A stretch of 64,000 nucleotides of DNA, taken from NCBI GenBank assembly GCA_946811185.2, contig OX328099.1, forward strand, positions 39,171,299 to 39,235,298, given 5' to 3'. Of this stretch, positions 10,829 through 21,710 are shown one piece after another (position 1 is the first letter of the stretch; the number at the start of each line of letters is the position of its first letter). Position numbers and translations under genes: made by a program. Source of the stretch: Hippopus hippopus. Taxonomy: Eukaryota; Mollusca; Bivalvia; Cardiida; Cardiidae. The notes under the pieces are model-generated. The model had not been told where the DNA came from, ran no database searches, and saw only the letters and a list, made by a program, of their open reading frames with translations.

Positions 10829-11439
10829 TAGAGGCGCTTGAGTGCCTGTATCGCTCCACAGGCCTGATATTTCTATAATGGCAAAAGGAAGTTTTTAACA
10901 ATTATCATTCAATCCTGCATTTTAGCTCACTGAAGAAACAATTTGGTAGACAACCACCATAGGAACTTACCTGCAAAACAACAATGAAATCCAATGGATA
11001 GTTTTAGAGAAGAAATTTTTCAAAGATTTTACTTTATACCATAAAAGGAAAATGAGTCTCCCATAAAAGCCATGTTTTTTGACAGATCCTTTTTTTTTAA
11101 AGGAATTCTGTAAACCTGTATCTAAGGAACATTCCTGCAAAATAATAATGCTATCCAAATAGCGGTTTGGGAGGAGAAGATTTTTAAAGGTTTTTTACTT
11201 TGGTTGCCATGGCAACCAGAATTCTTCATGGAACACAATTATTTGAAGGAATTTGAAAGAGGACCACCAAAGGAACATTCCTGTGAAATTTGGTAAAAAT
11301 CCAGTCAATAGTTTCTGAGGAGAAGTTTTTTAAAGAAAAAGTTTACGGACGCACGCACGGACGAACGGACGGACGGACGGACGCACGACGGACACAACGC
11401 CATGACAATAGCTCGCTGGCCTTCAGCCAGTGGAGCTAA
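10829..11439 (+). mobile_element. Helentron/pearl-like element, copy 1 of a close pair
   Basis: Begins with the hairpin-forming aggcgcttgagtgcct followed by 'gtatcgctcc'. It contains a perfect palindrome ggttgccatggcaacc at 11202-11217 and an (ACGG)n-type microsatellite at ~11345-11395. It ends in the hairpin ctggccttcagccag followed by TGGAGCTAA. Almost identical over its whole length to 31473-32072. No coding capacity, so a non-autonomous element. Confidence 0.8.
11345..11395. repeat. (ACGG)n/(ACGC)n microsatellite inside the element
   Basis: Irregular 4-base repeats, 'gacgcacgcacggacgaacg' then four 'gacg' units. The position just before the 3' hairpin is the place where pearl-type elements carry a tetranucleotide microsatellite. 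Confidence 0.85.
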
Positions 11440-11962
11440 TAAAACTAAAGAATACATAATTGGAAAAGTAGAAAATGCTAGTTACATGCATTTTCTCTTT
11501 TCCCAGCAATGTTTTTAAAAGCCTGTTTCCTCAGGGCTGTCAAAACAAGGAATTATTTGATAAAGGTTTTATCAAGACATCACCATCAACACTTTACTTT
11601 TCTATATCATATAACTGGCCTTTTTTCCAGCGTAATAAAATGCTACAAATATTCATATCTTACCCATTTGAAAATTAGCATAATGAGATGCCACTGGACA
11701 AAGTCCTGCAATCATACACTTTATTTTAAAAACATCACTGTCCTACATTTCCCTTTTCATTATATTCCCAAAAATTGATCTTGACAAACTGAAGATTTGT
11801 TTTATCTTTAAAGTCACAGTGTTCTCTTTGGAACTACTTTACCTTTCAACCTGAACTTACATCCAAGTCAAAAAAGTGTGTACATTGGTTCTGATCCATA
11901 AAAAATTTCAACACCTGTACATGAAGGGCTATTATTTAGCACATTGTTTACACTAATTTTTA

Positions 11963-12081
11963 GTCACTACAGGTGTGAGAAAGCCAGGAAACAAATGCAT
12001 AGATGCACTGAGCGCCATGATATGGCCTAAGCTGTTAAAAACGGCGTGAAACTCGAATACAATCAATCAATCAATCAACAA
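11963..12081 (+). mobile_element. tRNA-SINE, 3' part only
   Basis: Carries 'gagaaagccaggaaacaaat', 'gttaaaaacggcgtgaaact' and the tail 'aatacaatcaatcaatcaat', matching the 3' end of the SINE at 26.5 kb. The head is missing. Confidence 0.65.
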
Positions 12082-12145
12082 TAACTCTTAGAACATGGGA
12101 TAAAAAGAATCCGATGTTTGTTGGCTTTTGAGAAAAAAAATTATT

Positions 12146-12233
12146 TGCCTTTACCAAGCAATCTAGTGTATTCATGACCCTGAGAAAAGAGACTTTTGAA
12201 AAAATTGTTGGAAAAGAGAAAAATGCTATTACC
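12146..12233 (-). mobile_element. Family A MITE, reverse, truncated
   Basis: 'tgcctttaccaagcaatcta' and 'gaaaaaattgttggaaaaga', ending at the start of the next copy. Confidence 0.5.
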
Positions 12234-12461
12234 GGTACTCTTTACCAAACAACAAAATTGTAGACTTGCCCAAATTGAAAGCATTTACAGAAGACAAATT
12301 AATTGTGGTTCAAAAGATGACTTTTTCTTTAATAGGATAGAAAACATTGTGGGAAAAGGAGAAAATGCTGGTAACCAGCATTTTCTCCTTTTCCCACGAT
12401 ATTTTCCAAAGCCTTCTTTCTCAGGGTCATTAAAACTCGGGATTGTGTGGTAAAGGGTTTA
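12234..12461 (+). mobile_element. Family A MITE, full length
   Basis: Begins 'gtactctttaccaaacaac' and ends 'gattgtgtggtaaagggttt'. The palindrome at 12345-12404 has near-perfect arms about a single central base. Confidence 0.8.
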
Positions 12462-12599
12462 CCAGCATTTTTTCCTTTTCTACATTAAAAAAAAAAAAAT
12501 CACAGCATATACACGAAATATTATGTCCATTATAGAAAATACGAAATGGTTGTACAGTTTCCATCATATTTACATAAAGAACTGAACAAATCAATCAAA

Positions 12600-12605
12600 T
12601 TTAAT
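12600..12605 (-). promoter_or_regulatory. Candidate polyadenylation signal of the ZDHHC gene
   Basis: ATTAAA on the minus strand, 79 bases beyond the stop codon of the palmitoyltransferase. A common variant signal at a reasonable distance. Confidence 0.4.
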
Positions 12606-12683
12606 TCTGAATAATGACAAAATACCCAATGGACAGTAAAATCACAAAAAGCTAAAAAGACGAACATTAGCCTAACAGTTTCC

Positions 12684-13555
12684 TCATACATTTTGTATCG
12701 GATATGGTGATCTATCCCCCCAGGTTGCTTGTCTCGTTACTTCTTTGTTTTGTTGGTGTACTACTTCTTCCTCTGTCGGGTCAACTAAGCCACGACGATC
12801 TATCAAACTTGGGAGACGTGGCGAAAATAAAACATGACAACAATTAGCAAAACAGTTTCCATGACTGAAAGGGTTTGTAGGATTTTTAAATTTCTTTGGA
12901 TTATAAGTACCTTTAATGTCTTCATTTGTGGTTGTTGCAGTTGCAACAAGGTAACTATGGTAACAAGCCAGTCCACCCACTGTTGCTAGGGAGGACAAAC
13001 AAATGATACCTTCTATTATGCTCCCAACTGACGATTTGAAAGCATCTCCAACTGAATCTTCTTGAGACCGTAAAACAATAACAGCGACATTACATCCTAT
13101 AACGTAACAGCACATGATTGCTGTTAATGTAATAAAAGTGTAGAAATAACGGTAGTTTCTTTCACCAATACAATTTCCCACCATAGGACAATGATGGTCA
13201 AATCTTGCCACACAATTATTACACTGACTGCAATGGGATGCCCTCGGAGGGCGGTACATTTGACATGTTGTACAGTAATTTAACTTGAAGCTCCGCCCCT
13301 TGATCTCCACCTCTTTAAATCGTGGTGCCTGGTACCCTGAGCTGTTTCCCTCCTGATTTGAGTTTTCCAACTGATATAATCTGTCTGTCTCTAAGGCCTC
13401 TGCTAAAGTAGCCCTAGGAATGATGCCTGGATCAATAAGGGAGGTTTGAAATAAAGCCCCAATGATTGATATCCATAGAATTCCTCCAACAACAGGTATA
13501 GCTGGGGAAACTTTTACTGCCAAGTACGGGCAATCCAAGGCAAAAAACAAACCAC
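12684..13555 (-). CDS. Palmitoyltransferase ZDHHC9/14/18-type, exon 2 (residues 64-353)
   Basis: Main exon of a DHHC S-acyltransferase, which transfers palmitate from CoA to cysteines of membrane proteins in Golgi or plasma membrane. It follows the acceptor tttaattgcag and completes a codon split after its first base, restoring Gly-64. In order: TM1 (started in exon 1), DCPYLAV, TM2 (~82-100), a loop, the Cys-rich zinc domain (~157-192) with CTTC, RPPRASHC and DHHC at 182-185 (Cys-185 is the nucleophile), TM3 (~198-224), TM4 (~240-268), TTNED (271-275), and NPFSHGN followed by a Cys pair. The TTxE motif, NPFSHGN and DRRG after it are typical of the ZDHHC9/14/18 branch. Oddity: DHHCPM where nearly all members have DHHCPW. 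The tail ends at a TGA soon after DRRG, so the protein is shorter than vertebrate ZDHHC14. The whole catalytic part lies in one exon, fewer introns than in vertebrates. Branch call firm, single orthologue not. Confidence 0.93.
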
Positions 13556-14006
13556 CTGCAATTAAAACATGGAGTAATTCAGTAATTGTTCAATCTGTTT
13601 TATACTTCACCTTTTTTCTCTGTGTTTTACCAGGGCAGGGTTTCTTATCCTATTGTATTAGAACAAATATCCCATCAAGATGCACACAGGAGAGACTGTC
13701 CCTTTCAAATTTATTTCAGAAATGGTCTTGAGTGCATTTGCTTCCTATACAAGAAGCTGTTCTGGCCTTTGGCTAAAAATTAATCCATTTAGGTCTTTGT
13801 CAATATCCCTGTTGTAAAGACCCATATGAATGTGTTTTCAATCGATCAAAAACACATCTATTGCAATGTCAGGGCTGTTTTGACTTAAACAACACATGAT
13901 CACAGCAAGTGTTGAGCCAAGACAAGACTGCATGTTCTTTGCATTCTAATCTTGACCTAGACAGTCCACAAAATCATCTTCCCTTGCCTTCTGTATGTTA
14001 TCATTT

Positions 14007-14100
14007 CTGGTTACCAGCATTTTCTCCTTTTCCCAAAATGTTTTCAAAAGTCTCCTTCCTTAGGGTTGTTAAAAGTCAGGATCGTGTGGTAAAGAGTTAA
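14007..14100 (+). mobile_element. Family A MITE, right half, inside the ZDHHC intron
   Basis: 'ggttaccagcattttctcct', then 'ggatcgtgtggtaaagagtt' + AA. It lies in the intron, ending 38 bases from the exon 1 donor. Confidence 0.65.
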
Positions 14101-14137
14101 CCAAGTGTGAAACACTAAACATAAAAAACAAAGTTAC

Positions 14138-14327
14138 CTGTCACAACAACTAAAAAGAGACAGAGGAAAAATCCCTGGAAGTCTCTGGCACAAACACATC
14201 TACCATTGCAACCAAACTTGTTCTTTCCAACAAATACCTGCCATTTTCTAACTTTTCCTGTCTGGGTTGCTGCTACCATATTTGATTCTATGTTATTTGG
14301 AGAATGTCTCACTTTACTTGTAGCCAT
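14138..14327 (-). CDS. Palmitoyltransferase ZDHHC9/14/18-type, exon 1 (residues 1-63)
   Basis: Starts ATGGCTACAAGT and reads MATSKVRHSPNN…, with the branch signature VRKWQVFVGKNKFGCNGR at about 26-43 (vertebrate ZDHHC9/14/18 have a very similar RKWEVFPGRNKFxCNGR). The first membrane segment begins at ~52. The exon ends at the donor GACAG|GTAACT after one base of the Gly-64 codon, and exon 2 supplies the other two, so the splice is in phase. Ten bases upstream of the ATG is a 3' splice site (taatttcag|gtaaac on the minus strand), so the 5' UTR probably continues in a further exon to the right, beyond or within the dead LINE. Sixty-three full codons plus 290 in exon 2 give 353 residues. Confidence 0.88.
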
Positions 14328-14463
14328 TACGGTTTACCTGAAATTATATCTATCATAGTTACAGGGTTCACTCTAGAAATCAAAACCATGAAGGCCAGCT
14401 GCCCTCCCTCCCCCTTCACATTAAAATTGTGGCTTAGGAGAAATTTATGCAGGCAAGAGAAAT

Positions 14464-15890
14464 GTGCCACTGTGTTCTAATTTCATCCTCCTTGCAAATT
14501 CAGGCGAAGATTTCTTCCATTACTGCCCCAACAATAAACTCACAAAAAAGTTGACTTGTAATGTTGGAAGCAAACAAAGGGATGTAACAAGTACGATTAT
14601 TTTCAATCTCTACATGAACCAGTTGTCTCGCTTTTTAAGAGAATGTAACTACAGAGGTATTTTTATCACAGATGAAATCCCTGATATTTTATGTATACTA
14701 TTTGCAGACAATATGGCTGATTGTTCAGACAGTCATTAAGTTAGAGCGCCAGTTGAATAGTATTTACGATTTCTGTTTAGAATATGGAATGAAAGTTAAT
14801 GAAAGGAAGACCGAAATAATTGTTTTTCGAAATGCCGGACCTCTTCGAGCAAATGAACACTGGTTATTTAATGGCAATGCTGTAAATGTTACATGTTTAT
14901 AAACACACGGGCATTTTATTTACTCCAAAATTGTCTTGGACAAAAGCGAAGGAAAAGTTAGCATCACAAGCCCAAAAAGTCAATAAATGCATTTAAATCT
15001 TTTCGTACAAAGTTTGGTCGTTTCCCCGCACAAGAATATTTTAGAATTTTTGACTCAACGGTGAAACCGATAGTTGTGTAAGGCAGCAAAACTTGGGGAA
15101 CAGAGTATTCTGAAACCATTGAAAGGGTTCAAATTAAGTGTTGTAAAGACTACTTGAAATTAGGTAACTCAGTAAATGACTGCATGGCTTTAGGGGAGTG
15201 TAGCAGGCTTCCCCTATGTTGTGATTACTTTTTAAGGTCTATCAAATATTGGTGTAAACTTTTAATGATGCCCCCAAATAGATATCCAAAACAAGGCTAC
15301 ATTATGCTTAAAAATCAAGATGACATGGGAAGAACGAATTGGGTTACAGGGGTAAAAAGTTTATTATATCGTTATTGGTTTGGTCTGGTATGGTTAAGCC
15401 AAGATTTTGGAAATATGAACCTTTTCACAATGCAGTTTAAGCAAAGACTGTTTGATTGTTATAAGCAGGAATGGTTGAATAATGTTCACGGGTCATCTCG
15501 ATGTGATACTTACAAACACTTTAAAACCATATTAGAACAGAAAAATACTTGTCTTTTGAAATACCAAACAGTCACATAGAAGCACTTGCTAGATTTCTAA
15601 GTTCTAACCATAAATTTGCTATAGAAACTGGCAGACATAACAATATCCCGAAAACAGATCGACTGTGTGCCTTTTGCTTGGAAAAAACAAATGCTAGATG
15701 TTTAGAAGACGAATATCATGTATTCTTTAAGTGTCGAAAATATGATCAAGAAAGAGCAAATTATCTGTATAACTGGTATGCTGGAATTAGTGAAATAGTC
15801 CATTTTTATAACCTTCTGAGGACAAAAAACGAATTTAAGATACAGAAAATTGCGAACTATGTGTATCATATTATGAGTAGAACATCATAA
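14464..15890 (+). pseudogene. Dead non-LTR retrotransposon: reverse transcriptase 3' part
   Basis: Pieces of one reverse-transcriptase frame follow each other in different frames. 14464-14739 has the fingers/palm motif IIFNLYMNQL and LFADN, where active enzymes have (Y/F)ADD, so the second catalytic Asp is lost. 14672-14902 has CLEYGMKVNERKTEIIVFRN, the region after the active site. About 14903-15153 is interrupted by stops. 15154-15579 is the thumb/connection (DCMALGECSRLPL). 15549-15890 is a C-terminal zinc-knuckle-like region, LCAFC…EDEYHVFFKC. At least three frameshifts and several stops make it inactive, and the 5' half (endonuclease, ORF1) is absent, as expected of 5'-truncated LINE copies. 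The element ends close to the TAA at 15888-15890. The C-terminal C..C..H..C pattern suits the CR1/L2/Jockey-like LINEs, but I cannot fix the clade. Confidence 0.85.
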
Positions 15891-15892
15891 CC

Positions 15893-16068
15893 CCTAGAGC
15901 GCTTTCAACCACTATAGTAACCTTTGCAGCCAATGTAGATCAAGATCAGATGGACTAGAAAGTCTGGTCCGAGCTTTGATCCGCACGGTCCGCTTTGCTG
16001 AAGCACTACAGACAAAAAGCAACCAGAAAATTGCAATTATTTGGGTTTATTCCCCACTTCATGGGTTA
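15893..16068. mobile_element. Family C repeat
   Basis: 'ctagagcgctttcaaccact', 'cctttgcagccaatgtagat', 'tttgatccgcacggtccgct', ending 'tcatgggttaacccc'. Directly follows the dead LINE. Confidence 0.45.
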
Positions 16069-16215
16069 ACCCCTTTCAAACATAATTATATATAGTTGCC
16101 CAAGTGACAAGTTTGGAACATTATCAGACTACACTAAACATGTAGTCCGGTCTTTGATCTTACTGTCCGCTTTGCTGTGACATCTTAGACAATAGTGACC
16201 TTGGGGTCTTGTTTC
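16069..16215. mobile_element. Family C repeat, second adjacent copy
   Basis: Begins 'aacccctttcaaacata'. The core 'gtccggtctttgatcttact' + 'gtccgctttgctgtgaca' matches the previous copy, so these are two neighbouring insertions or a duplication. Confidence 0.4.
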
Positions 16216-17739
16216 AGGACTGAAACAAGTATAAATGTGCATGGTTTTTTTACGGTGTCAAAATGCCAGGTGTAAAAGTTGTATCCTTGAGCGGGCAAGT
16301 CTGAAATTTATGGGATGGGGCACTGGGTCAATTCATGAGAATTAGTGCTTAACTGCTTATTGTACAAAGTAGATTAATGTAAAACACGATTCAATTCACT
16401 TAAAGGTCAAAATCAAATATTGTATTTTGGGCCGGAGGCCTTTATTTACTTGAAATAAAGTTCGTATATTCGTATTATGTTTCCAGAATAGTTATACAAC
16501 AACAAATATTCTTAAGCTTAAGTACGAGCTGAAATACAGTAATTTCTTTCTATCACTGGATTTACCCGCTAGTAACATTTTGTTCATCACTTAACAACGT
16601 ATATGACAAATGTTCGCGTGCATCCTACTGCACGTATTTTTGTCATGGATATTGAATCAAAAGTGCACCTGTGTCCTGTGTATTCTTTGCACATAATGGT
16701 AACACTATTGGTGCACTGAAACAAGTAGCACTTTTTTCGGGTAGTATTGGTGAAGAGAAAAAATTGGACCTTTGAACTGTCACCGTGAAATAATTAAAAT
16801 GCTGCTGACATGGCGTTACACACCAAATAAGGAAACAAAGGCAGGAAATTTAAAGCTGTGGAAGTATAGCTGTTTCCACTTTGAAAATTATTGTTGGAAA
16901 AGGGGAAATCACTCCTATTGAGCAATTTCTTCTTTTCCCACTATGTCTGCTGAGCTTTTATCCTATTTTTTTCCTTGAAAAAATAACTTCCACAGTGACC
17001 TTCAACCTTGTTTTCTGACGAAATAAGCACGGATAGGTGCCATTTTTATTTTTTCTTATTGTTTAGAATTATAAATTTTAAAGTGTGGAAATTTTAAGAA
17101 AAATCTGTCCATTAGAAAGTATGCATTTATTTAAGATCAACCCTTAATTCGGTCAAATTACCCCCCCTTTTTAACTCAATGACCCATATATAACATGCAT
17201 ATTTGTACATTTACCATGCTCAAAACAAGGCTTTTATTATTGTGCGAAAATTTATGATTAAATATTATATATTTGTATATTTTTCCTGTAATTTTCCCAT
17301 TTAACTATTAAAGAAAGGCACTTTAAATCCAATATAAGCTGAATTTTGGAACTGTATATACCTTCTTCAAAGGCAAATTTCTCAGAAATGAGCACAGTGA
17401 CCCACATCTTTTTTTACTGTAATCTCCTAGAGACACGATGAGCTTTGTATGTGCAAAGTTTTAAAGAAATCTGTCCGTTAAAAAAATTTGTAATATACGT
17501 CATTAATGAGGAGATTTGTTTATCAGTATTACATTGCAATTATTTCTTTGTATACTTGACCCAATACTTTTTAAAATTTGCTGCTGAGACTTCTACTCTA
17601 TGATCAATGCAACATCTTTCATTGCTTTTTTAAATGGCTGACAGATAACTGGTAAGATTTTGAAACTTTCAGAAGTATTCCAAGAGTGGCTGATAGGCAG
17701 CAGATTAACAATCAGTAAATAACATCTACAGGGGAAACC
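16216..17739. other. No gene recognised
   Basis: AT-rich sequence without splice-bounded reading frames. At 16884-16945 a weak palindrome ('attgttggaaaaggggaaat … atttcttcttttcccactat') may be a very old family A core. 'gagcgggcaagt' near 16295 recurs at 62.2 kb. Confidence 0.5.
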
Positions 17740-18257
17740 CTGACAGACTGAAGGTACCACAGTGCAAATGTGGGAACTGAAGACAACAACAAGTGGCTAT
17801 AACATGTGGGATGTCAGACACATAGACCCCTGACCATTTAGACCCCTTAAAATTTGAGTAACAATTACATCCCTGAGACACATCTATAGACCCCTATTTC
17901 AGTGAGACACTTAGATCCAATCAATACCTTTGATACAATTAACACCTTTAATCCCCACTGGGGTTAGATAAGATAAGGATCATAAATTACTGTGCCAGGA
18001 TATCCCTTATTTGCTATTTGAATTTAATATATCTTTAGCATTTTACTGTATATCTATCTATCCTCATTTCCATCAAACTATCTGCCCATTTATTTTTTCA
18101 TATGTCTCTTTCCATTCCTCCAGTCAGCAGTTATAGAATCAATCCATATATCTGCATTAAAACAGTTTTTCAGTCATGAAACAACTAAAAAAGATCTGAA
18201 TTGAACAACACAATTCAAATTTTACATGTGTAACTTGAATAATAAAGTCAAAATTAC

Positions 18258-18452
18258 TTAACTCTTTACCATACGACAGAGTTTTAGACTTGTCAAAATT
18301 GAAAGGATTCTGCAGATGAAAAATTCCATGTGGATAAATAATGGGATTTATAATTGAAAGGGTTACCATCATTTATGCCATTTCCAACAGTGTTTTCAAA
18401 AGCCTTATTGCTCAGGATTATTAAACCTCTGGATTGTGTGGTAAAGAGTTAA
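18258..18452 (+). mobile_element. Family A TTAA-MITE, both TTAA sites
   Basis: Begins TTAACTCTTTACCATACGAC and ends GTGTGGTAAAGAGTTAA. It has lost most of its left palindrome arm ('gttaccatcatttatgccat'), so it is shorter (195 bases) than the usual ~230. Confidence 0.8.
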
Positions 18453-18832
18453 ATAAAATACAAAAATATGAAAAAATAATTCAAATACATGGAAAATGAT
18501 TAAATTAGAATACATGACTTAAACATGAAAAATAATTCATCTGTCCTTCCATTCATCTATTATTTAGATCTATTCACAGCTTTTCATTAATAGAATAATT
18601 AAAAAACATGTGAATTGAACAACACTAGTTAATGTTAAGTGTGTATTTTCAGTGTAAATTGAACAACATATTTCAATCAAAATTACACCTGACTACTCGG
18701 CTTTAATGAAAAACTAAACCAGGGGTCTAAGTGTCTCCAAAAACAAAGGGGTCTAAGTGTCCCAAAGGGGTCTCGATGTCACCCAAAATCCAAAATTTTC
18801 AGGTGTCTAAAAAAAATGGTCAGGGGTCTATG

Positions 18833-19062
18833 TACCTTCAGTCTGAAGGTCTGCTCCGATGCTATTTTTGTTACTGGTCTTCACGAGACCTTCAGAGCAA
18901 CGTTTTATTAGCTGTCATTGGAAATTTTGTCGCATAGAGCTGTTCGAAAAGATGCGGGTAAAATCGTATTAATTCCAGATACTTTTAATGAACTTTGCTC
19001 TGAAGGTCTGGCGAAGACCAGTAACAAAAATAGCATCGGAGCAGACCTTCAGACTGAAGGTA
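18833..19062. mobile_element. 230-base fold-back MITE with 9-base target duplication
   Basis: Terminal inverted repeats of 68 bases, 18833-18900 and 18995-19062, start TACCTTCAGTCTGAAGG and match at all but about two positions. A ~94-base unique middle separates them. Both sides carry GGGTCTATG (18824-18832 and 19063-19071). Removing the element and one copy restores a continuous 'caggggtctatgtgtctc', whose inverse exists at ~17823. A long inverted repeat and a duplication of 8-9 bases fit Mutator-type or other fold-back DNA transposons; the superfamily is not proven. Confidence 0.85.
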
Positions 19063-19947
19063 GGGTCTATGTGTCTCACTCCCTGACAGGTGAAACATGA
19101 GCTGTGGGATGCCGGAGACGACTGAAAGAAAGATACAGTTTAGATGTGGCTGATATGTAGCTAGCCCGGATCCAACAGTAACTGTTCAAGTAAAATCCGG
19201 AAAACACCAAATCCAGTTCCTTCTAAATGTTTAAGCCTACTGTGATGTCAAAATCCGTGACATCGCGCCCTTGTTCTTCACACTGACTGTGTCCGACTTC
19301 TCTCATTTCTGAGGAATATGGTAGACGGAAAAGACAGAAAACAAGTGTTTCGACACTGTTCGAAAATCTTCAATTGCTATTTTTGTCTTAATTTTACCTG
19401 GGTGTAAGCATACATCTTTGTTTGTTTCCACAGAGAGGCGGTGATAACATACAAATAATACCCGACTGAAAATGTGCGAGTATAACGTTCTATAAATAAA
19501 TTACTACAGAAAGGAAGTGTTTCAGCAATAGAGATTTTTTTAAATTTTAAAATCAATTTTGCGTTATGTTTTGGATATGAGTTTAATTGGCAACTTTTTC
19601 ATGTTCTTGTATTTTTTACAAAGCAGCTATTTTTTCATGGGTAGGGTAAAAACGGTTCATTTCCAAAACGATCCAGTGTAAACGGCCCCCTATATACCAA
19701 GAGTGTCCAATTAACTAATAGCCTACTTCGCAAAACTTCCTTTATTGTTCTTATTGTTATTCATAAACCTGAATGATTTTTTCTTAACATTCTTTTTTTT
19801 CTTGTGTCTTAGATAACTGTGCTGGTTTTAAACTTGTTAAAAGTACAACCTAGTACGAATGTATCTTCCCTTTATGTAGTAAAATTGGAATGGAAAGAAC
19901 CTGAACTGTATCTCCCAACTGCAGGATTTAAACAATAGTAGTAGCAC
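19063..19947. other. No gene recognised
   Basis: Unassigned sequence, with no reading frame, repeat family or splice-bounded exon that I can support. Confidence 0.45.
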
Positions 19948-20905
19948 AGGTCGCAATGGCGGTCAATATCCCCTTCATCCATTCTTAAAGGCGGACAAAA
20001 GCCCTTCTATCATTTGCAGACAATAGTCCCTACAAATGGTAACCATGCCGACATTATCCCCTTCATAGACCTGAAGTCTGCTAAGAAACAGAACACTTGT
20101 AAAATATACAATAAGTTCTTTACTAAATATAAATGTGTGAAATTATCCGATGTGGATCTAAAAGTGTTGAATGTTGCTTGATTGTATGGTGTTTAACGCC
20201 GTTTTCAACATTATTTGTCTTATATCGCGGCGGCCAGTGCACCTATCAATACTTTCCCAGAGTTCCTTTTATCCAGTGACTCCGCATAATTTTCTTTCCA
20301 AGCCACTGGCTGCTTTCCCACATAACCATTGAAGATGCAATGGTCAGCATTGACAGGTATGAATCGTGTCGTAATGAATATCATCAATCCTCGGAAAGAA
20401 ATTGGCCTATAGAGCTTTATGGGTAATTTTAATTACTGATTGAAAGTTTGAAAATTGTGATTAAAGTGGATCATTACTTTCTTTATATTGGAAAAGATGT
20501 TGTCTTAACATCTATTGAAATGAATGAGAAAAACTGTGGACGGTTTAAGATAATTATCCTTTATGATGCATAGTGATCACACGTTTACATGTTGAATGTA
20601 TAAGACCAACAGGAAACATTTTTAATGAGTAAATCATCATCGACCAAAAAAATGGTGGGGGGATGCACGATGCAGGTTAGACACTCTGACATTATTTCAT
20701 ATTACATTATTTTATTTCTTCGTTAGCAATCATAGCAGAAAACTTTGGCCTATTTAAAGGGGCTTTTGTCTGCCTCTAAGAATGGGTGAAGTGGATAATG
20801 ACCGCCGTTGCGAAATCGCGAAGGGGCTTTTGACCGCATTTAAAATTTGATGAAGGGGATAATGACCGCCCTTGCAAAATCGTGAAGGGGCTTTTGACCG
20901 CCTTA
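19948..20905. repeat. Fold-back structure with 64-base units in one arm
   Basis: Left arm 19950-20010 ('gcggtcaatatccccttcat', 'ggcggacaaaagccc'). The right arm at 20757-20905 is its inverse and is multiplied: 'aaggggctttt' starts at 20757, 20821 and 20885, an exact period of 64. The spacer holds a SINE fragment at 20176-20406. No coding sequence. Confidence 0.65.
20176..20406 (-). mobile_element. tRNA-SINE, reverse, head truncated
   Basis: Reads inward from the 3' end ('gattgtatggtgtttaacgc', 'cggccagtgcacctatcaat', 'caagccactggctgctttcc') and stops at 'ggaaagaaattggcc', before the tRNA head. Confidence 0.7.
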
Positions 20906-21439
20906 CCTGTTTGGGGACCATTCAGTAGCACATCTGATGAAGGCGTAATGTGTTACTTAGGCATTGTGTCAAAATGATGTTAAACCAATCACAAAATACA
21001 TTCTCAATATATTTCAAAGTCGACAAGTTATTCTTTAAAAGTTAGATGTATGCTTTTTAGAGTTATCTTCTACATCTTTGTCTCTTCTTCTTCACAAGCT
21101 AGCCAAAAGTACAGAATAAAATTTCGATATTCATGGTTCGTACCATTTGCCAAATTTGGAAGGTCATCACGGCAAAGACTTTTTATATTGGTTATCTACC
21201 CTAAGCAAGCTAAGCGCGACTAGCCTGGGTTCCAGTCAAATCATTTTATCCTATTATATTTTCGGACGTTACTTTGCACAAAAAGAACCAAATAAACAGA
21301 TTTGCCACAGATCTGTACAGACCATGAAAGGAGACTGCCACAAGAAAAGATTAAAATATTACCTCCTGGACCCAGGCTGAACTAGAACCAGTTCGAAAGA
21401 CTATGTAATATAAATATGCATCTTCACCTTTTACAAAAA

Positions 21440-21560
21440 AAGTGTGTTTTAACGACTCAAAGAAAAAGGCATTTGAAAACATTCTGACAAAAGTAGAAAA
21501 TGCTCTCTTATTTTTCACAACGTTTTCTATCATTTTGCGAAAAGTTTTATCATTTCACCA
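21440..21560 (-). mobile_element. Degenerate family A MITE
   Basis: 'ttttaacgactcaaagaaaa', 'catttgaaaacattctgaca', 'cacaacgttttctatcattt'. Recognisable, but the palindrome is mostly lost. Confidence 0.45.
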
Positions 21561-21710
21561 CGTTAAATGTCGTCTGGAAATGCTCTAAATTTTGAGCAGT
21601 CTAGAATTTGTTCAATCGGTAGAGAGTTAGGGTATAAGGGAAGGCTTAAACTTCATTAAGACAATATGAATACCGTATTCTACGCCAACACTTTGTGAGT
21701 TACCTTTTTC

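Larger units (their letters stand above)
10728..11567 (+). mobile_element. Family A MITE split by a helentron-like element
   Basis: Left part 10728-10828 (TTAACTCTTTACCATACGAC …) and right part about 11443-11567 ('gaaaatgctagttacatgca', then 'ggaattatttgataaaggtt') are two pieces of one MITE. They are separated by the element at 10829-11439, which therefore inserted later. Confidence 0.7.
17800..19135. repeat. Large imperfect inverted repeat carrying an inserted fold-back element
   Basis: Left arm about 17810-17930 ('gacacatagacccctgacca', 'gagacacttagatcc'). The right arm, about 18720-19100, is the inverse ('aatggtcaggggtctatg', 'ggggtctaagtgtc' repeated). Both arms are built from short 'agacccct' phrases. 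Between the arms are a family A MITE (18258-18452) and unassigned AT-rich sequence. No coding sequence. Confidence 0.6.

Noticed and set aside
14464..15890. A functional reverse transcriptase gene
   Set aside because: At least three frameshifts, internal stops and a changed catalytic ADD (ADN) show that it is dead.
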